Source: Xanthocytophaga flava (GTDB lineage: Bacteria; Bacteroidota; Bacteroidia; Cytophagales; 172606-1). Taken from it: a DNA stretch of 64,000 nt. The notes under the pieces are model-generated. The model was not told the origin of the DNA. It saw only the letters and a program-made list of their open reading frames with translations, and ran no database searches. Shown here in pieces: positions 26,743 through 35,941 of the stretch (position 1 is its first letter; the number at the start of each line of letters is the position of its first letter). Both the position numbers and the translations under genes were made by a program. The DNA lies in contig JASJOS010000003.1 in the NCBI GenBank assembly GCA_030068525.1, positions 1 through 64,000 on the forward strand. Direction: 5' to 3'.

Positions 26743-28068
26743 TTATATCAGACCTCTTGCTTTCAGCTCCAGGTACTTATTAATAGTATTTACGGTTAGC
26801 TTTTGTGGGGGGGTAAGTACAGCATGAATACCGTGTTGTTGTAGTACCTTCACAATCTGCCTTTTTTCAAAGGCAAACTTTTGTGCTATTGTCTGCTTAT
26901 ACACTTCTTCTGTATTGAATACAGGCTTCTCCAATATTTCTACTAATTCTGTATTCTCAAAAAACACAACTACCAACAAATGATTTTTTGCAATTTGTAC
27001 CAGAAAAGGCAGTTGCCTTTCCATGCTGGACAAGGTTTCAAAGTTAGTATATAATATCACCAGGCTTCGTTGAGTAATTACTCGCCGGATGCGGGCATAC
27101 AACAACTCATAGTCTGATTCCTTAAAGTTAGTACGCTGATTATACAAAACCTCAAGGATGCTTTTCATCTGCAGATTACTACGACTTGCAGGCAGTACAG
27201 TTCCAATGTTGTGATTAAATGTAATAATACCTGCTTTGTCTTCTTTCAGAACGGCAATATTTGAAAGTACCAGGCTTGCATTGATTGCATAATCTACCAG
27301 ACTCATTCCTTCAAATGGCATCTTCATAACCCGCCCCTTGTCAATCACTGAGTATACGTTTTGTGATTTCTCATCCTGGTAGTGATTCACCATGAGGTTA
27401 TTACGTCGTGCAGTAGCTTTCCAGTTAATAGTCCGGATATCATCTCCCTGCACATATTCTTTTATCTGCTCAAATTCGCGGTTCTGCCCTATCCTTCTGA
27501 TCTTCTTAATGCCCATTTCGGTCAGACGATCCGAGATAGCCAGAAGCTCATATTTTCTCATTTGCAGATACGATGGATATACAGGTACAGATTCGCCCTG
27601 ATCAAATATGTATCGTCTTCGAACCAACCCAATTATTCCGGAAACAAAGATATTAAGGGCCCCAAACTGATATTCTCCCCTTTTTACTGGCCGTAATGTA
27701 TATCTTACCTGTTTGTTCTCTCTGGCTTGCAGTGTTAAACGGAGATCCATATCCCGCAACTGAAACTGGAATGGTACTTCATCTACCATCCGGATTGTCA
27801 CAGGAAACCCATAGCCATTTTGCAAAGAAATATCTATTGGATTATCATCCCCATTAGATAGTTTTTCAGGTACACTCCGTTTTGCCTTTATCCCATTTTT
27901 CTGGCGATACAATAGCAGAATGTCTGCAATCAACAAAAAGCCTGTAACCAATAGGCTTACCTGAGCTATTGTAAAAAAAAAGGGATAGGCAAAACCCAGA
28001 CAACACAGTCCGATAATGGCGATGACTACAATAAAAAAACGATTGTTGAGATAGAGAGATCGTATCAT
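26743..28068 (-). CDS. DUF58 domain protein of the MoxR cluster
   Basis: 441 residues. Two N-terminal membrane segments (about 8-50) are followed by a domain resembling a beta sandwich and a DUF58 / von Willebrand A-like domain with YVQGDDIRTINWKATARR and YSVIDKGRVMKMP. The canonical MIDAS DxSxS is replaced by DKGRV, as in many Bacteroidota members. DUF58 proteins are partners of MoxR AAA+ ATPases, which lie immediately upstream here (92 bp). It is last in the unit and ends at a strong terminator. The biochemical task is unknown; an envelope role is likely. Confidence 0.92.
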   Translation of the reverse strand: MIRSLYLNNRFFIVVIAIIGLCCLGFAYPFFFTIAQVSLLVTGFLLIADILLLYRQKNGIKAKRSVPEKLSNGDDNPIDISLQNGYGFPVTIRMVDEVPFQFQLRDMDLRLTLQARENKQVRYTLRPVKRGEYQFGALNIFVSGIIGLVRRRYIFDQGESVPVYPSYLQMRKYELLAISDRLTEMGIKKIRRIGQNREFEQIKEYVQGDDIRTINWKATARRNNLMVNHYQDEKSQNVYSVIDKGRVMKMPFEGMSLVDYAINASLVLSNIAVLKEDKAGIITFNHNIGTVLPASRSNLQMKSILEVLYNQRTNFKESDYELLYARIRRVITQRSLVILYTNFETLSSMERQLPFLVQIAKNHLLVVVFFENTELVEILEKPVFNTEEVYKQTIAQKFAFEKRQIVKVLQQHGIHAVLTPPQKLTVNTINKYLELKARGLI

Positions 28069-28083
28069 AAGCTATTACTATCT

Positions 28084-28131
28084 GTATTTGTGTATTTTCA
28101 GAAGAGTTATTCTGTTAAAACACACAAATAC
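28084..28131 (-). other. Hairpin in the MoxR-DUF58 spacer
   Basis: 15-bp inverted repeat, arms GTATTTGTGTATTTT (28084-28098) and AAAACACACAAATAC (28117-28131), with one G-T pair. There is no T run after it on the minus strand, so processing or mRNA stabilisation is more likely than termination. Confidence 0.5.
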
Positions 28132-28160
28132 GTTAAAATGCCAGAAACATGTGTAAACTG

Positions 28161-29132
28161 TTATCTGGGTACTTCAATACCATCCAGAATCTGTTTTATA
28201 ATATCATCAGCTATTACACCTTCCATTTCTCTTTCAGGAGTCAACATTACCCGATGGCGCAGTACAGGAATGGTGACACGTTTAATATCTTCAGGTGTTA
28301 CAAAATCACGTCCACGAATAGCTGCAATAGCTTTGGCAGTATTCAATATAGCTAGAGAAGCCCGGGGAGATGCACCCAATGATAATGAAAGGCTATTTCG
28401 GGTATTGTTTGTAATCTGAGCAATATACCGGATAAGACTGGCATCCACACGAAGCGCTTTCACCTGCTGACGGTATTGAGCAATCTGTTCAACTGTAAGA
28501 ACAGGGCTTACCTCTTCTATCGCAGTATGAGAGGTTCGGGAATGAGCCTGTGTCAAAATCTGTATTTCTTCATCCAGATTTGGATATTTTACATCTATTT
28601 TAAATAGAAAACGGTCTAGCTGAGCTTCTGGCAACCGATAGGTGCCTTCTTGATCTATCGGGTTCTGGGTTGCCAGTACAAGGAAAGGGGCATCCATCAG
28701 ATAGGTCGTACCATCAACCGTTACCTGACGTTCTTCCATTACCTCAAATAAAGCAGCCTGTGTTTTTGCAGGAGAGCGGTTTATCTCATCAATCAAAACA
28801 ATATTTGAGAAGATAGGCCCTTGTTTAAACTGGAATTCTGAGCTTTTCTGATTAAATACCTGAGTTCCCAACACATCAGATGGCATTAGGTCGGGGGTAA
28901 ACTGAATGCGGGAGAATCCAACAGATACCGTCTTGGCAATCAGCTTGGCCGTCAAAGTTTTGGCTACACCGGGGACTCCTTCTATTAGTGCATGACCATC
29001 TGCCAGGATAGCAGCTAGTAGTAATTCTATCATTTCTTCCTGCCCTACAATTACTTTTCCAATTTCAGTTTTCACCTGATCAACAGCATCCCGTAACTGG
29101 CTCAGGTCTGTACGTGCTTCAAATTCGTTCAT
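28161..29132 (-). CDS. MoxR-family AAA+ ATPase
   Basis: 323 residues. Walker A GVPGVAKT (52-59), Walker B VLIDEINRSPAKTQAALFEV (about 109-128), sensor 1 LATQNPIDQEGTYRLPEAQL and sensor 2 region SPRASLAILNTAKA are complete. MoxR ATPases act as chaperone-like remodelers with DUF58/vWA partners; DUF58 follows 92 bp downstream. Upstream are DUF4350, DUF4129, a membrane protein and SpoIIM, all on the same strand, forming one unit common in Bacteroidota. Confidence 0.95.
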   Translation of the reverse strand: MNEFEARTDLSQLRDAVDQVKTEIGKVIVGQEEMIELLLAAILADGHALIEGVPGVAKTLTAKLIAKTVSVGFSRIQFTPDLMPSDVLGTQVFNQKSSEFQFKQGPIFSNIVLIDEINRSPAKTQAALFEVMEERQVTVDGTTYLMDAPFLVLATQNPIDQEGTYRLPEAQLDRFLFKIDVKYPNLDEEIQILTQAHSRTSHTAIEEVSPVLTVEQIAQYRQQVKALRVDASLIRYIAQITNNTRNSLSLSLGASPRASLAILNTAKAIAAIRGRDFVTPEDIKRVTIPVLRHRVMLTPEREMEGVIADDIIKQILDGIEVPR

Positions 29133-29185
29133 TAATAAATTCTGTTTTATAAATGATTGCTAGATTATTTAGACACCGTTAGATA

Positions 29186-30517
29186 TTATTTAATAAAATT
29201 CTGGATTCGCCGATTTAGATCAAGGAGTTGTTCTTCTGTGATAATACCCTGTTTCTGGATATACTGAATGTATCTGAATAGTAAGATAATTTCTTCTTTG
29301 TCATATCCACTTTTCCGGGCAAGAGAAACATAAAACTCATCATCTATCTGATGTGTGCTCAGGTAATAGCGTGTACGTATGTATTCCAGAAAATAGGTAA
29401 TTTTCTTCTCGGCAATATTTTTATGATCCTGATGTTGAAAATATAGTCGTCCGATTGTCTCTGTAAATTCCAGTGTAGTATTTGCCAGTGGCTTTATGAT
29501 AGGAACAATCCGTTGCCGACGTTTTGCTTCAAAGAAAACAAACAACACCAGAGACAACAATGTCAGATAGAATGCCCATTTTAGTGGAGGCTCGGATAAT
29601 AAAAAACGAAACATGGATTGGCTTTCTCCCTGTTCTTCGTTTTTTCGAATAGGGGTCATTTTTGAATCATCCCAGCGGTCTTCTTCGGTTGGGGTTTCAT
29701 ATGATTCCTCCCCTGCTTCCCCATCTTCTGTTCTTGATACATAGGTAGAAGCATAGGTGTCTTCTGTATAAAAGTCCTCCCAAAATACCTCCTGTTCAGG
29801 TAAATATGAAAATGCTTTGGCTATATACGCTACATTCTCGGGATGAATCATATTATAGTTAGAAAATGCCTGTGGCATCGTATGGATAAAAAAGTATCCT
29901 TTGCCCCAGGGAATTGCCACAAAGTTGGTAGCGGCCTTTGATTTACCCGCATTTTTATTCCGGATGTCAATATCACTGATTTCTACTGTCCCTAATTGTA
30001 CCGGAGGTATTGAGGTTGCAGAGTCTTCTCTGAGAATACCATACAGGTAATTGATATGCGTATAATCAAATGAACGTGAACTACGCATTTTAGGATCTGT
30101 AAAATTTATCTTTACATCTGATGCAGCCCACACATACTTAGATTCAATATCCAGTGTATCTTCTAACTCTCTGGAGAGACTTGATGCCGCAATAAATGCA
30201 TTGCTACCTTTATATACGAGATCCAGTAACAAATGCAAATCACTTCGGCGCAAAAAGAAATTCTTGTTTACAAATATATAGTTGCCCTGTTTAAGCTGCT
30301 TCCTACGTTTATAGAGTGAAGTTTGAGGAATGTTGACTTTTTGTTTAGGAAAAAGTGATGGAAGCATGTCAACCAATACCTTCGCTCCATAGGGTCTTTT
30401 ATCCTGTGCATAGTAATTTTCAGTCCAGTCAATTGGTCGTGGAGAGCTCATCTGAAGAAGAACCAACAGAGTTATTGCTATTCCAAAAAACAAAAGAGGT
30501 GCGCTATATTTTTTCAT
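29186..30517 (-). CDS. DUF4350 domain membrane protein
   Basis: 443 residues. One N-terminal membrane segment (about 4-22), a long extracytoplasmic part with the GATase-like DUF4350 region (YGAKVLVDMLPSLFP; GNYIFVNKNFFLRRSDLHLL; IPWGKGYFFIHTMPQAFSN), a Glu/Thr-rich linker (about 255-300), a second membrane segment (about 305-325) and a cytoplasmic helical tail. Position between DUF4129 (61 bp) and MoxR (53 bp) is characteristic. No enzymatic activity can be read from the sequence. Confidence 0.85.
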   Translation of the reverse strand: MKKYSAPLLFFGIAITLLVLLQMSSPRPIDWTENYYAQDKRPYGAKVLVDMLPSLFPKQKVNIPQTSLYKRRKQLKQGNYIFVNKNFFLRRSDLHLLLDLVYKGSNAFIAASSLSRELEDTLDIESKYVWAASDVKINFTDPKMRSSRSFDYTHINYLYGILREDSATSIPPVQLGTVEISDIDIRNKNAGKSKAATNFVAIPWGKGYFFIHTMPQAFSNYNMIHPENVAYIAKAFSYLPEQEVFWEDFYTEDTYASTYVSRTEDGEAGEESYETPTEEDRWDDSKMTPIRKNEEQGESQSMFRFLLSEPPLKWAFYLTLLSLVLFVFFEAKRRQRIVPIIKPLANTTLEFTETIGRLYFQHQDHKNIAEKKITYFLEYIRTRYYLSTHQIDDEFYVSLARKSGYDKEEIILLFRYIQYIQKQGIITEEQLLDLNRRIQNFIK

Positions 30518-30578
30518 GTAGTAGTAATAATCATAAGAAGACTCTGTAAAGCAATGTTCAGCGATCAGCCCCGTTCAT

Positions 30579-31574
30579 TTACATAATCCTCATTTTTTGC
30601 TCAAAGCCAGAAAATCGCTGTTCAGCCTCTTTAAATGAAACTGCATCTAACTGGAAATCACCATACCATATATACTCAAATAAATAAGTCAACTGTTTAA
30701 AATCTCCAAGTAGCTCATTTTTCTTCAGTTCCTTTACATATTCATAGTTGGTCTTATAGGGTTGCCAGTCAATCCAGTCTCTATCACTTAGCTGCTTCAA
30801 TGATTTAAGATAGAACAATCGTATTGCACGTTTGTGTTGTTGCTTAGCTACTGCATCTGCAATCATTTCATCGAAGCTGATCGAATGAATATCATTTTCG
30901 ATATCTTCCAGTGAAAGCTCATCTGTCTTGGCAGAACGTTTAAACCAACTTCTGGGATCTGCCCCAATAAACTTTATCAAAGCAAAAATTAAAAGACCAG
31001 CCGAAATAACAATTACAATGATTTTAATAGTACGATCACCACCTGGTATTTTACCATACCCACGAAATAAATCATTGAGTAGTTCACTCAACCATGCCTT
31101 AAATCTTTCCCACCAGGATAATCGGTCAGCAGGTTGTTTGATATCGTATTGATAATCGCTATTATTTACAAAATCACTTAATTTATCAGGATCGAACTTA
31201 CGAAGTTTTGCCTCCTGTAACTGCGGTTCGGCCACAACTGGACGCCACTGTTGGCGTTCATGAACGGAGATCGGATTATCTTCCTCTGTAGCAGGTATAG
31301 CAACCGAATCTACAACTGCATCTTTCACAATTGTAGTATCCTGTGCCTGCAGATTCAGAGTAGATAGAAATACACTTCCTACAAATAGCCCCCTACATAG
31401 AATAGAAGAAGTCTGCTTAAAGAATCTATTTTGAAATTTTGGATTATTATTTTTTCGCACGGATAATATTGATTCTTGATAAAACAAGTATAGAAAAGAG
31501 AATGAAGCTTCTCTACCTATTTGGTTATAAAGAATTATGTCTTCTTTATCGTTAATATTTTTCTTCTTCATCAT
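30579..31574 (-). CDS. DUF4129 domain membrane protein
   Basis: 331 residues if started at ATG 31574, which overlaps the upstream gene by 23 nt. A hydrophobic signal-like segment lies at about 65-80 (GLFVGSVFLSTLNLQAQ), so a GTG at 31460 just before it may be the true start. One membrane segment follows (IKIIVIVISAGLLIFALIKF), then the C-terminal DUF4129 region with HKRAIRLFYLKSLKQLSDR and YVKELKKNELLGDFKQLTYL, ending in a WYGDF motif. DUF4129 is a regular companion of MoxR/DUF58 clusters. Function unknown. Confidence 0.82.
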   Translation of the reverse strand: MMKKKNINDKEDIILYNQIGREASFSFLYLFYQESILSVRKNNNPKFQNRFFKQTSSILCRGLFVGSVFLSTLNLQAQDTTIVKDAVVDSVAIPATEEDNPISVHERQQWRPVVAEPQLQEAKLRKFDPDKLSDFVNNSDYQYDIKQPADRLSWWERFKAWLSELLNDLFRGYGKIPGGDRTIKIIVIVISAGLLIFALIKFIGADPRSWFKRSAKTDELSLEDIENDIHSISFDEMIADAVAKQQHKRAIRLFYLKSLKQLSDRDWIDWQPYKTNYEYVKELKKNELLGDFKQLTYLFEYIWYGDFQLDAVSFKEAEQRFSGFEQKMRIM

Positions 31575-32538
31575 AAAAATCAACAGGAGATTTCAGACTA
31601 TTGTCTCCAGATCCTATACTCTGAATCTTAGTTAATAAGCCACCACCACCTTTACGCTCTTCCAAATTAAAATAATGCACAGCAGCCATAACATTATGAA
31701 TAATAAAAGTTGCCATGTACCCTAATGTCATAAATACAATCATAGCCACGATTACCACAGTCATTGATGAGAAATCAGGAGTTTGCCCCGGATTAGAACT
31801 CATCTGAGAAACCATAGAAATTATCATTATAAGGTAGAAAGGAAAAAAACAGATGAAGAATACCGTATTCATAATAATTGAATTGACAAAACCCAGCCCC
31901 AAAGTCATCCACCAGTTACCCTGAACCAGAGAAAATGTATGTGAGATATTCTTAAAGAAATTTGTCTGGCCAAAATAAATTTGAGGAGTTAGTACACCTA
32001 CAAGATAGGGCATCAAAAAAATAAACAAACCAAATCCTATAAAGAAAACAAGTAACTCCAAACCTATTAATTCTAGAATAACAAAAAACAGTATAATTAA
32101 TCCAAAAATAAAGACAGATACTAATAGGAGTTGTCCAGCTAACCGGAAGAAATCTTTCTTAACTTGACTCCATACTTCTCCCAACTGGATATCCGGATTT
32201 ACCTCTGGACTCTCTATATATAGCTTTATATAGGCGTTTATCACAGCTGTTATCATTACAAACCCCACAAAGAATGAAAGAAGATTTACCAGATATGTAA
32301 TTCCAAAATCTGTCCATGCAAATGGCAAAACACTTCCTTTACTAACAGATGTAGTCCAACTTTGCATACGAATCATTAATAAGGCTGTTACACCTACTCC
32401 TACCAACAAGAAAGGCCCCCCTATAGATAACAGATATCTGAAGATGCGAAAGAAGTGTCCACGCATAAATGCAAATCCGGCATTGAATACCTGTCCAAAG
32501 TCACGGATCTGCTGAAATTGTATTTTCTGGGTGTTCAT
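31552..32538 (-). CDS. Polytopic membrane protein of the MoxR cluster
   Basis: 328 residues with six or seven membrane segments (for example FLLVGVGVTALLMI, NLLSFFVGFVMITAVI, VFIFGLIILFFVILELIGLE and VVIVAMIVFMTLGYMATF) and a short basic, Gly-rich cytoplasmic tail (ERKGGGGLL). The N terminus has QQIRDFGQVFNAGFAFMRGH, typical of a membrane protein family recurring beside DUF4129 in Bacteroidota. It overlaps the DUF4129 gene and starts 27 bp after the SpoIIM gene, implying translational coupling. No enzymatic motif seen. Confidence 0.8.
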   Translation of the reverse strand: MNTQKIQFQQIRDFGQVFNAGFAFMRGHFFRIFRYLLSIGGPFLLVGVGVTALLMIRMQSWTTSVSKGSVLPFAWTDFGITYLVNLLSFFVGFVMITAVINAYIKLYIESPEVNPDIQLGEVWSQVKKDFFRLAGQLLLVSVFIFGLIILFFVILELIGLELLVFFIGFGLFIFLMPYLVGVLTPQIYFGQTNFFKNISHTFSLVQGNWWMTLGLGFVNSIIMNTVFFICFFPFYLIMIISMVSQMSSNPGQTPDFSSMTVVIVAMIVFMTLGYMATFIIHNVMAAVHYFNLEERKGGGGLLTKIQSIGSGDNSLKSPVDFYDEEEKY

Positions 32539-32565
32539 GAGATTTTTGTAAGAATCTATTCGATT

Positions 32566-33567
32566 CTATTCTTCAATATTCATTGCTAATTGCTTCTTAT
32601 GCAACTGCATAGGATAAATAACAAAATAATAGACTATAAAGAAGGCAGATGTAAGAATAATAGCTAGTTTCAAAACTATAGGCATTTCTGTATGTCGGGT
32701 AACAAAGCCTTCAAGGAATCCGGCAACAATAAATATAGGAACTATACCTATGATAATCTTCATTCCCGTCATCGCTCCACGTTTAAAGGACTCCATTCGG
32801 GTATATGTGCCTGGAAAAAACACAGCATTTCCCATTACTATACCCGCACATCCGGCAATGATGATGGCAGAAATCTCCAATGTACCATGTATCCATATCG
32901 TAAGTGCAGATTCCAGTAACAATCCCTTTTGATAGAAGAAATATTGAAAGGCTCCAAGCATGACTCCATTATTCACCAATGAAATTCCTGTCCCAAAAGA
33001 CAGTAAAAGAAACATTGGCATTATTCCCTGAAAACCTCCCCACACAAATGTTATAAATGAGACCATTATATTATTTTTAGTGATTGCTAAAAACATTAGA
33101 GTCTCTCCTTCCTGTTTATATACCCCCATTGGATCTCCCTTCTCTATGTTATCCAATGTCATCTCAACATATCCGTCACCAAGTATCAATCGTACAAACC
33201 TATCATCGTGGGCAGCTGACACTGCACCAATCACTACAGATATGAAGAAGATAAGAAAAGAATACAATAACTGTTTGCGGGAAGCATACATTAATAAAGG
33301 TAACTCTTCTTTCCAAAAGCGAATCAATCGCCCCTTCTCTTCTTTCTTATTCCGATAAATAGATTGATGGACTTTCGCTGTAAGATTATTCAGATATAAA
33401 GTTGTCTGGCTGTTTGGATAATGTGTACGGGCATAGGACAAATCATCCGTTAGCTGAACAAACAGTTCTGCCAACTGATCAGGGTTGCCAGCCTGATGAC
33501 CAACTAACATTTCCTCAAATTGTTGCCAGCGTGGTGTATTTTGTTTTACAAAAGATGCCTCTCTCAT
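32566..33567 (-). CDS. Stage II sporulation protein M (SpoIIM) family membrane protein
   Basis: 333 residues from ATG 33567 (MREASFVKQNTPRWQQFEEM); the 14 codons upstream are less conserved in type. A soluble N-terminal part (about 1-95) has YPNSQTTLYLNNL. Five or six membrane segments follow with the SpoIIM-like GTGISLVNNGVMLGAFQYFF and IWIHGTLEISAIIIAGCAGI. This organism is not expected to sporulate; in Bacteroidota the protein belongs with the RDD/MoxR cluster. It is the first gene of the minus-strand unit, divergent from the RDD gene. A -7-like TATATTTG lies at 33676-33683. Confidence 0.9.
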   Translation of the reverse strand: MREASFVKQNTPRWQQFEEMLVGHQAGNPDQLAELFVQLTDDLSYARTHYPNSQTTLYLNNLTAKVHQSIYRNKKEEKGRLIRFWKEELPLLMYASRKQLLYSFLIFFISVVIGAVSAAHDDRFVRLILGDGYVEMTLDNIEKGDPMGVYKQEGETLMFLAITKNNIMVSFITFVWGGFQGIMPMFLLLSFGTGISLVNNGVMLGAFQYFFYQKGLLLESALTIWIHGTLEISAIIIAGCAGIVMGNAVFFPGTYTRMESFKRGAMTGMKIIIGIVPIFIVAGFLEGFVTRHTEMPIVLKLAIILTSAFFIVYYFVIYPMQLHKKQLAMNIEE

Positions 33568-33842
33568 AGTTATTACGTCTGTCCGGAAAGATACTATTTT
33601 AATGGTCAAAGTATTTCACTGGTAACCATTGCTCTATACAAAACCGTGTAAGAAATGTATCTTTTTGGATAAAGGCAAATATACAGGTTACCAAATAATG
33701 GTTTATTTTCACTCACTCCCAAATCCCTGTCTATTTGAGATGTAGGATTTTTTCAAGTATTAGGCTATTTTTGTTTGGCAATCCACTTTATCTCACATAT
33801 TACCCTATATATTAACACCACATCTTGCTTATCCAGTAAAGT

Positions 33843-34595
33843 ATGAACACTATACAAATTCAGACTACTCAGAATGTATTTATTGAGTACCAACCCGCAG
33901 GTGTGGGAGATCGTTTGCTTGCCGGTATTATTGACAGGTTAATCCAAATAGCTTATGTATTTATTCTATTGTTTATAATTGGAGCTGCTACGAATATAGT
34001 AAGTATAAACTCATATCTGGAAAAATTTGATATTATTAGTATTCTGATACTACTGCTCTTTTTGCCTGTCATGTTTTATACATTGATACTTGAGATTGTT
34101 ATGGATGGGCAAACCATTGGCAAACGAGCTCTCAATATAAAAGTAGTACGATTAGATGGAACTCAGCCAACAATAGGCAATTATCTAATACGCTGGCTGC
34201 TAAGACTTATTGATGTTTATTTTCCTTGTAATATTGGTTTAGTCGCAATCATAACTATAAGCACCAGTGCCCAGGGACAACGTTTGGGTGATATGGCTGC
34301 TGGCACAACAGTAATCACTATGAAGCGACGGGTTACACTGGCTCAGACTCGTCTACCTGAAGTTGACTCTAATTATCAACCTTTATATCCTCAGGTAATC
34401 CGTTTGAGTGATCGGGATATTGAAATCATCAGAGAGACACTACAAACATATCATCGCAATGGCAATGATCCTTATTTACTTTCCTCATTAGCTGCTAAAT
34501 TGCAAACACTGCTTGATGTGCAAACTGCTCAATCGAATCTTGAGTTTCTACAAACTATTTTAAAGGATTATACCTATCTCACATCCCAACAATAA
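33843..34595 (+). CDS. RDD-family membrane protein
   Basis: 250 residues. The RDD domain occupies about 15-165, with AGVGDRLLAGIIDR (the Arg-Asp pair), GQTIGKRALNIKVVRLDG and GQRLGDMAAGTTVI, and three or four membrane segments. A soluble helical C-terminal region (about 185-250) is rich in polar residues. RDD proteins commonly sit beside SpoIIM/MoxR/DUF58 clusters, here divergently with a 275-bp spacer. A TATTTTTG box at 33766-33773 is a likely -7 element, though without a clear -33. Transport or envelope role is inferred only. Confidence 0.9.
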   Translation: MNTIQIQTTQNVFIEYQPAGVGDRLLAGIIDRLIQIAYVFILLFIIGAATNIVSINSYLEKFDIISILILLLFLPVMFYTLILEIVMDGQTIGKRALNIKVVRLDGTQPTIGNYLIRWLLRLIDVYFPCNIGLVAIITISTSAQGQRLGDMAAGTTVITMKRRVTLAQTRLPEVDSNYQPLYPQVIRLSDRDIEIIRETLQTYHRNGNDPYLLSSLAAKLQTLLDVQTAQSNLEFLQTILKDYTYLTSQQ

Positions 34596-34649
34596 AACTT
34601 TCCGGATTATGAAATACTAATCTTGTTGCATTCATAATTCTTCCTATCC

Positions 34650-34889
34650 ATGCAGGATCTTAAAGAATATACTCGTTCACAGCTAGCACTTAGAAATGGT
34701 CAAGACAAACCTGAGATATGGGTTGCCTATCAGGGTTTTATTTATGATGTCACCATTTCAAAACTATGGCGAAATGGTAAGCATTATGAACATTGGGCAG
34801 GTCAGGACCTGACTCCAGAAATGGAAGATGCGCCACATACCGAAAATGTTTTTGATAAATTTGAGGTTATTGGTATATTAGTAGGCTGA
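34650..34889 (+). CDS. Small cytochrome b5-like heme-binding domain protein
   Basis: 79 residues, a single domain. YTRSQLALRNGQDKPEIWVA, then FIYDVTISKLWRNGKHYEHW, AGQDLT and APHTENVFDKFEVIG follow the pattern of short bacterial cytochrome b5-like proteins. The two candidate axial His residues are in the KHYEHWAG segment (about 49-52) and in APHTENVF (about 66). There is no signal peptide or anchor, so a cytoplasmic location is expected. It lies 54 bp after the RDD gene on the same strand and may be co-transcribed. AT-rich hairpins follow (34915-34944). Electron donor and partner are unknown. Confidence 0.8.
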   Translation: MQDLKEYTRSQLALRNGQDKPEIWVAYQGFIYDVTISKLWRNGKHYEHWAGQDLTPEMEDAPHTENVFDKFEVIGILVG

Positions 34890-34914
34890 TAATAAAAAAA
34901 TTTATTATGACAGG

Positions 34915-34944
34915 TCGATAAAAAAATTTTTTTTCTTTTATCGA
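34915..34944 (+). terminator. AT-rich hairpin after the cytochrome b5-like gene
   Basis: TCGATAAAA (34915-34923) pairs with TTTTATCGA (34936-34944) around an A/T loop. A second weak hairpin with ATAGC / GCTAT arms follows. Possible weak terminator. Confidence 0.4.
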
Positions 34945-35047
34945 TGAACGATAGCATTTAATTAAAAAAAAGCTATTATTTTAGCGGAGGAATTGCTTTT
35001 TTTTAATACATTATTGTACTTCTGCTCCCTTATTTATTTTCATACCA

Positions 35048-35893
35048 ATGATCTTAATTGCTGAAAGCGGCTCTTCTAAAACGGATTGGAGGTTGCTAAC
35101 CGAAGAAGGCTCCGTGAAAATGGCGAAAACAGCCGGTTTTAATCCTTACCATCAGGATGCAGACCAAATTTATGCTGAGATAGCATCTCAACTACTTCCC
35201 CAACTAGGTACAACTGCCGTTGACGAAATTCATTTTTATGGGGCAGGTTGTTCAACTGAGACAAATTGTAACATTGTCAAAGAAGGAGTAAGCCGTTTAT
35301 TCTCACATGCACAGGTTCATGTTGGCCATGATCTGCTAGCAGCAGCAAGAGCTCTCAGTGGTCATAAAGCAGGCATCATTTGTATTATTGGAACAGGTGT
35401 AAATATAGGTCTTTATGATGGCAACGATATCATTGAAGGACGTCCATCTTTAGGCTTCTGGTTAGGAGATGAAGGTAGTGGCGGGTATCTGGGAAGAACC
35501 CTTATTCAACATTTCTTCCATGAAGAAATGCCAGCAGAGCTACATAAGGCATTTGAGGATACATACCATTTGAATATTGAGACTGTACTGGAATACGCCT
35601 ATAAACGTAATTTTCCAAGCAGTTACTTTGCGTCTTTCTCTCGTTTCTTATCTGATCATATTACACATCCTTACTCTCAGCAGCTTATATACAACGGATT
35701 TGTTACGTTTATCAACCGGTATGTAAATAAGTTTGCCAATTACCAGGAATATCCGATTCACTTCACAGGTTCAATAGCCTTCCATTATCAGGATATCCTT
35801 CGTAAAGTTGCTCAGGATAAAAATATTCATATTGAAAATATTATTGACAATCCTATTACAGGTCTGATTCAGTTCCATCAAACAGTATCATAA
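35048..35893 (+). CDS. N-acetylglucosamine kinase-like BadF/BadG ATPase-family protein
   Basis: 281 residues of the ASKHA fold. AESGSSKTDWRLL (5-17) is the phosphate-1 loop, GHDLLAAARAL carries the likely catalytic Asp, CIIGTGVNIGLYDG is phosphate 2, and GFWLGDEGSGGYLGR with FTGSIAFHYQDIL completes the pattern. Family members phosphorylate N-acetylglucosamine in cell-wall sugar recycling; substrate here is inferred from similarity. Cytoplasmic. A TACTTCTG box at 35017-35024, with TTG 21 bp upstream, is a plausible promoter. It converges on lpxB with a shared terminator. Confidence 0.85.
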   Translation: MILIAESGSSKTDWRLLTEEGSVKMAKTAGFNPYHQDADQIYAEIASQLLPQLGTTAVDEIHFYGAGCSTETNCNIVKEGVSRLFSHAQVHVGHDLLAAARALSGHKAGIICIIGTGVNIGLYDGNDIIEGRPSLGFWLGDEGSGGYLGRTLIQHFFHEEMPAELHKAFEDTYHLNIETVLEYAYKRNFPSSYFASFSRFLSDHITHPYSQQLIYNGFVTFINRYVNKFANYQEYPIHFTGSIAFHYQDILRKVAQDKNIHIENIIDNPITGLIQFHQTVS

Positions 35894-35902
35894 ATTTTCT
35901 TT

Positions 35903-35941
35903 ACACAAAGCCAGTCGAAAGTTATCTTACTGGCTTTGTGT
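35903..35941. terminator. Bidirectional terminator between GlcNAc kinase-like gene and lpxB
   Basis: Perfect 13-bp inverted repeat ACACAAAGCCAGT (35903-35915) / ACTGGCTTTGTGT (35929-35941). The right arm overlaps the last codons of lpxB. Confidence 0.8.

Noticed and set aside
32566-33567. SpoIIM homologue as evidence of sporulation
   Set aside because: Family members are widespread in non-spore-forming Bacteroidota next to MoxR/RDD genes, and no other sporulation gene is present.
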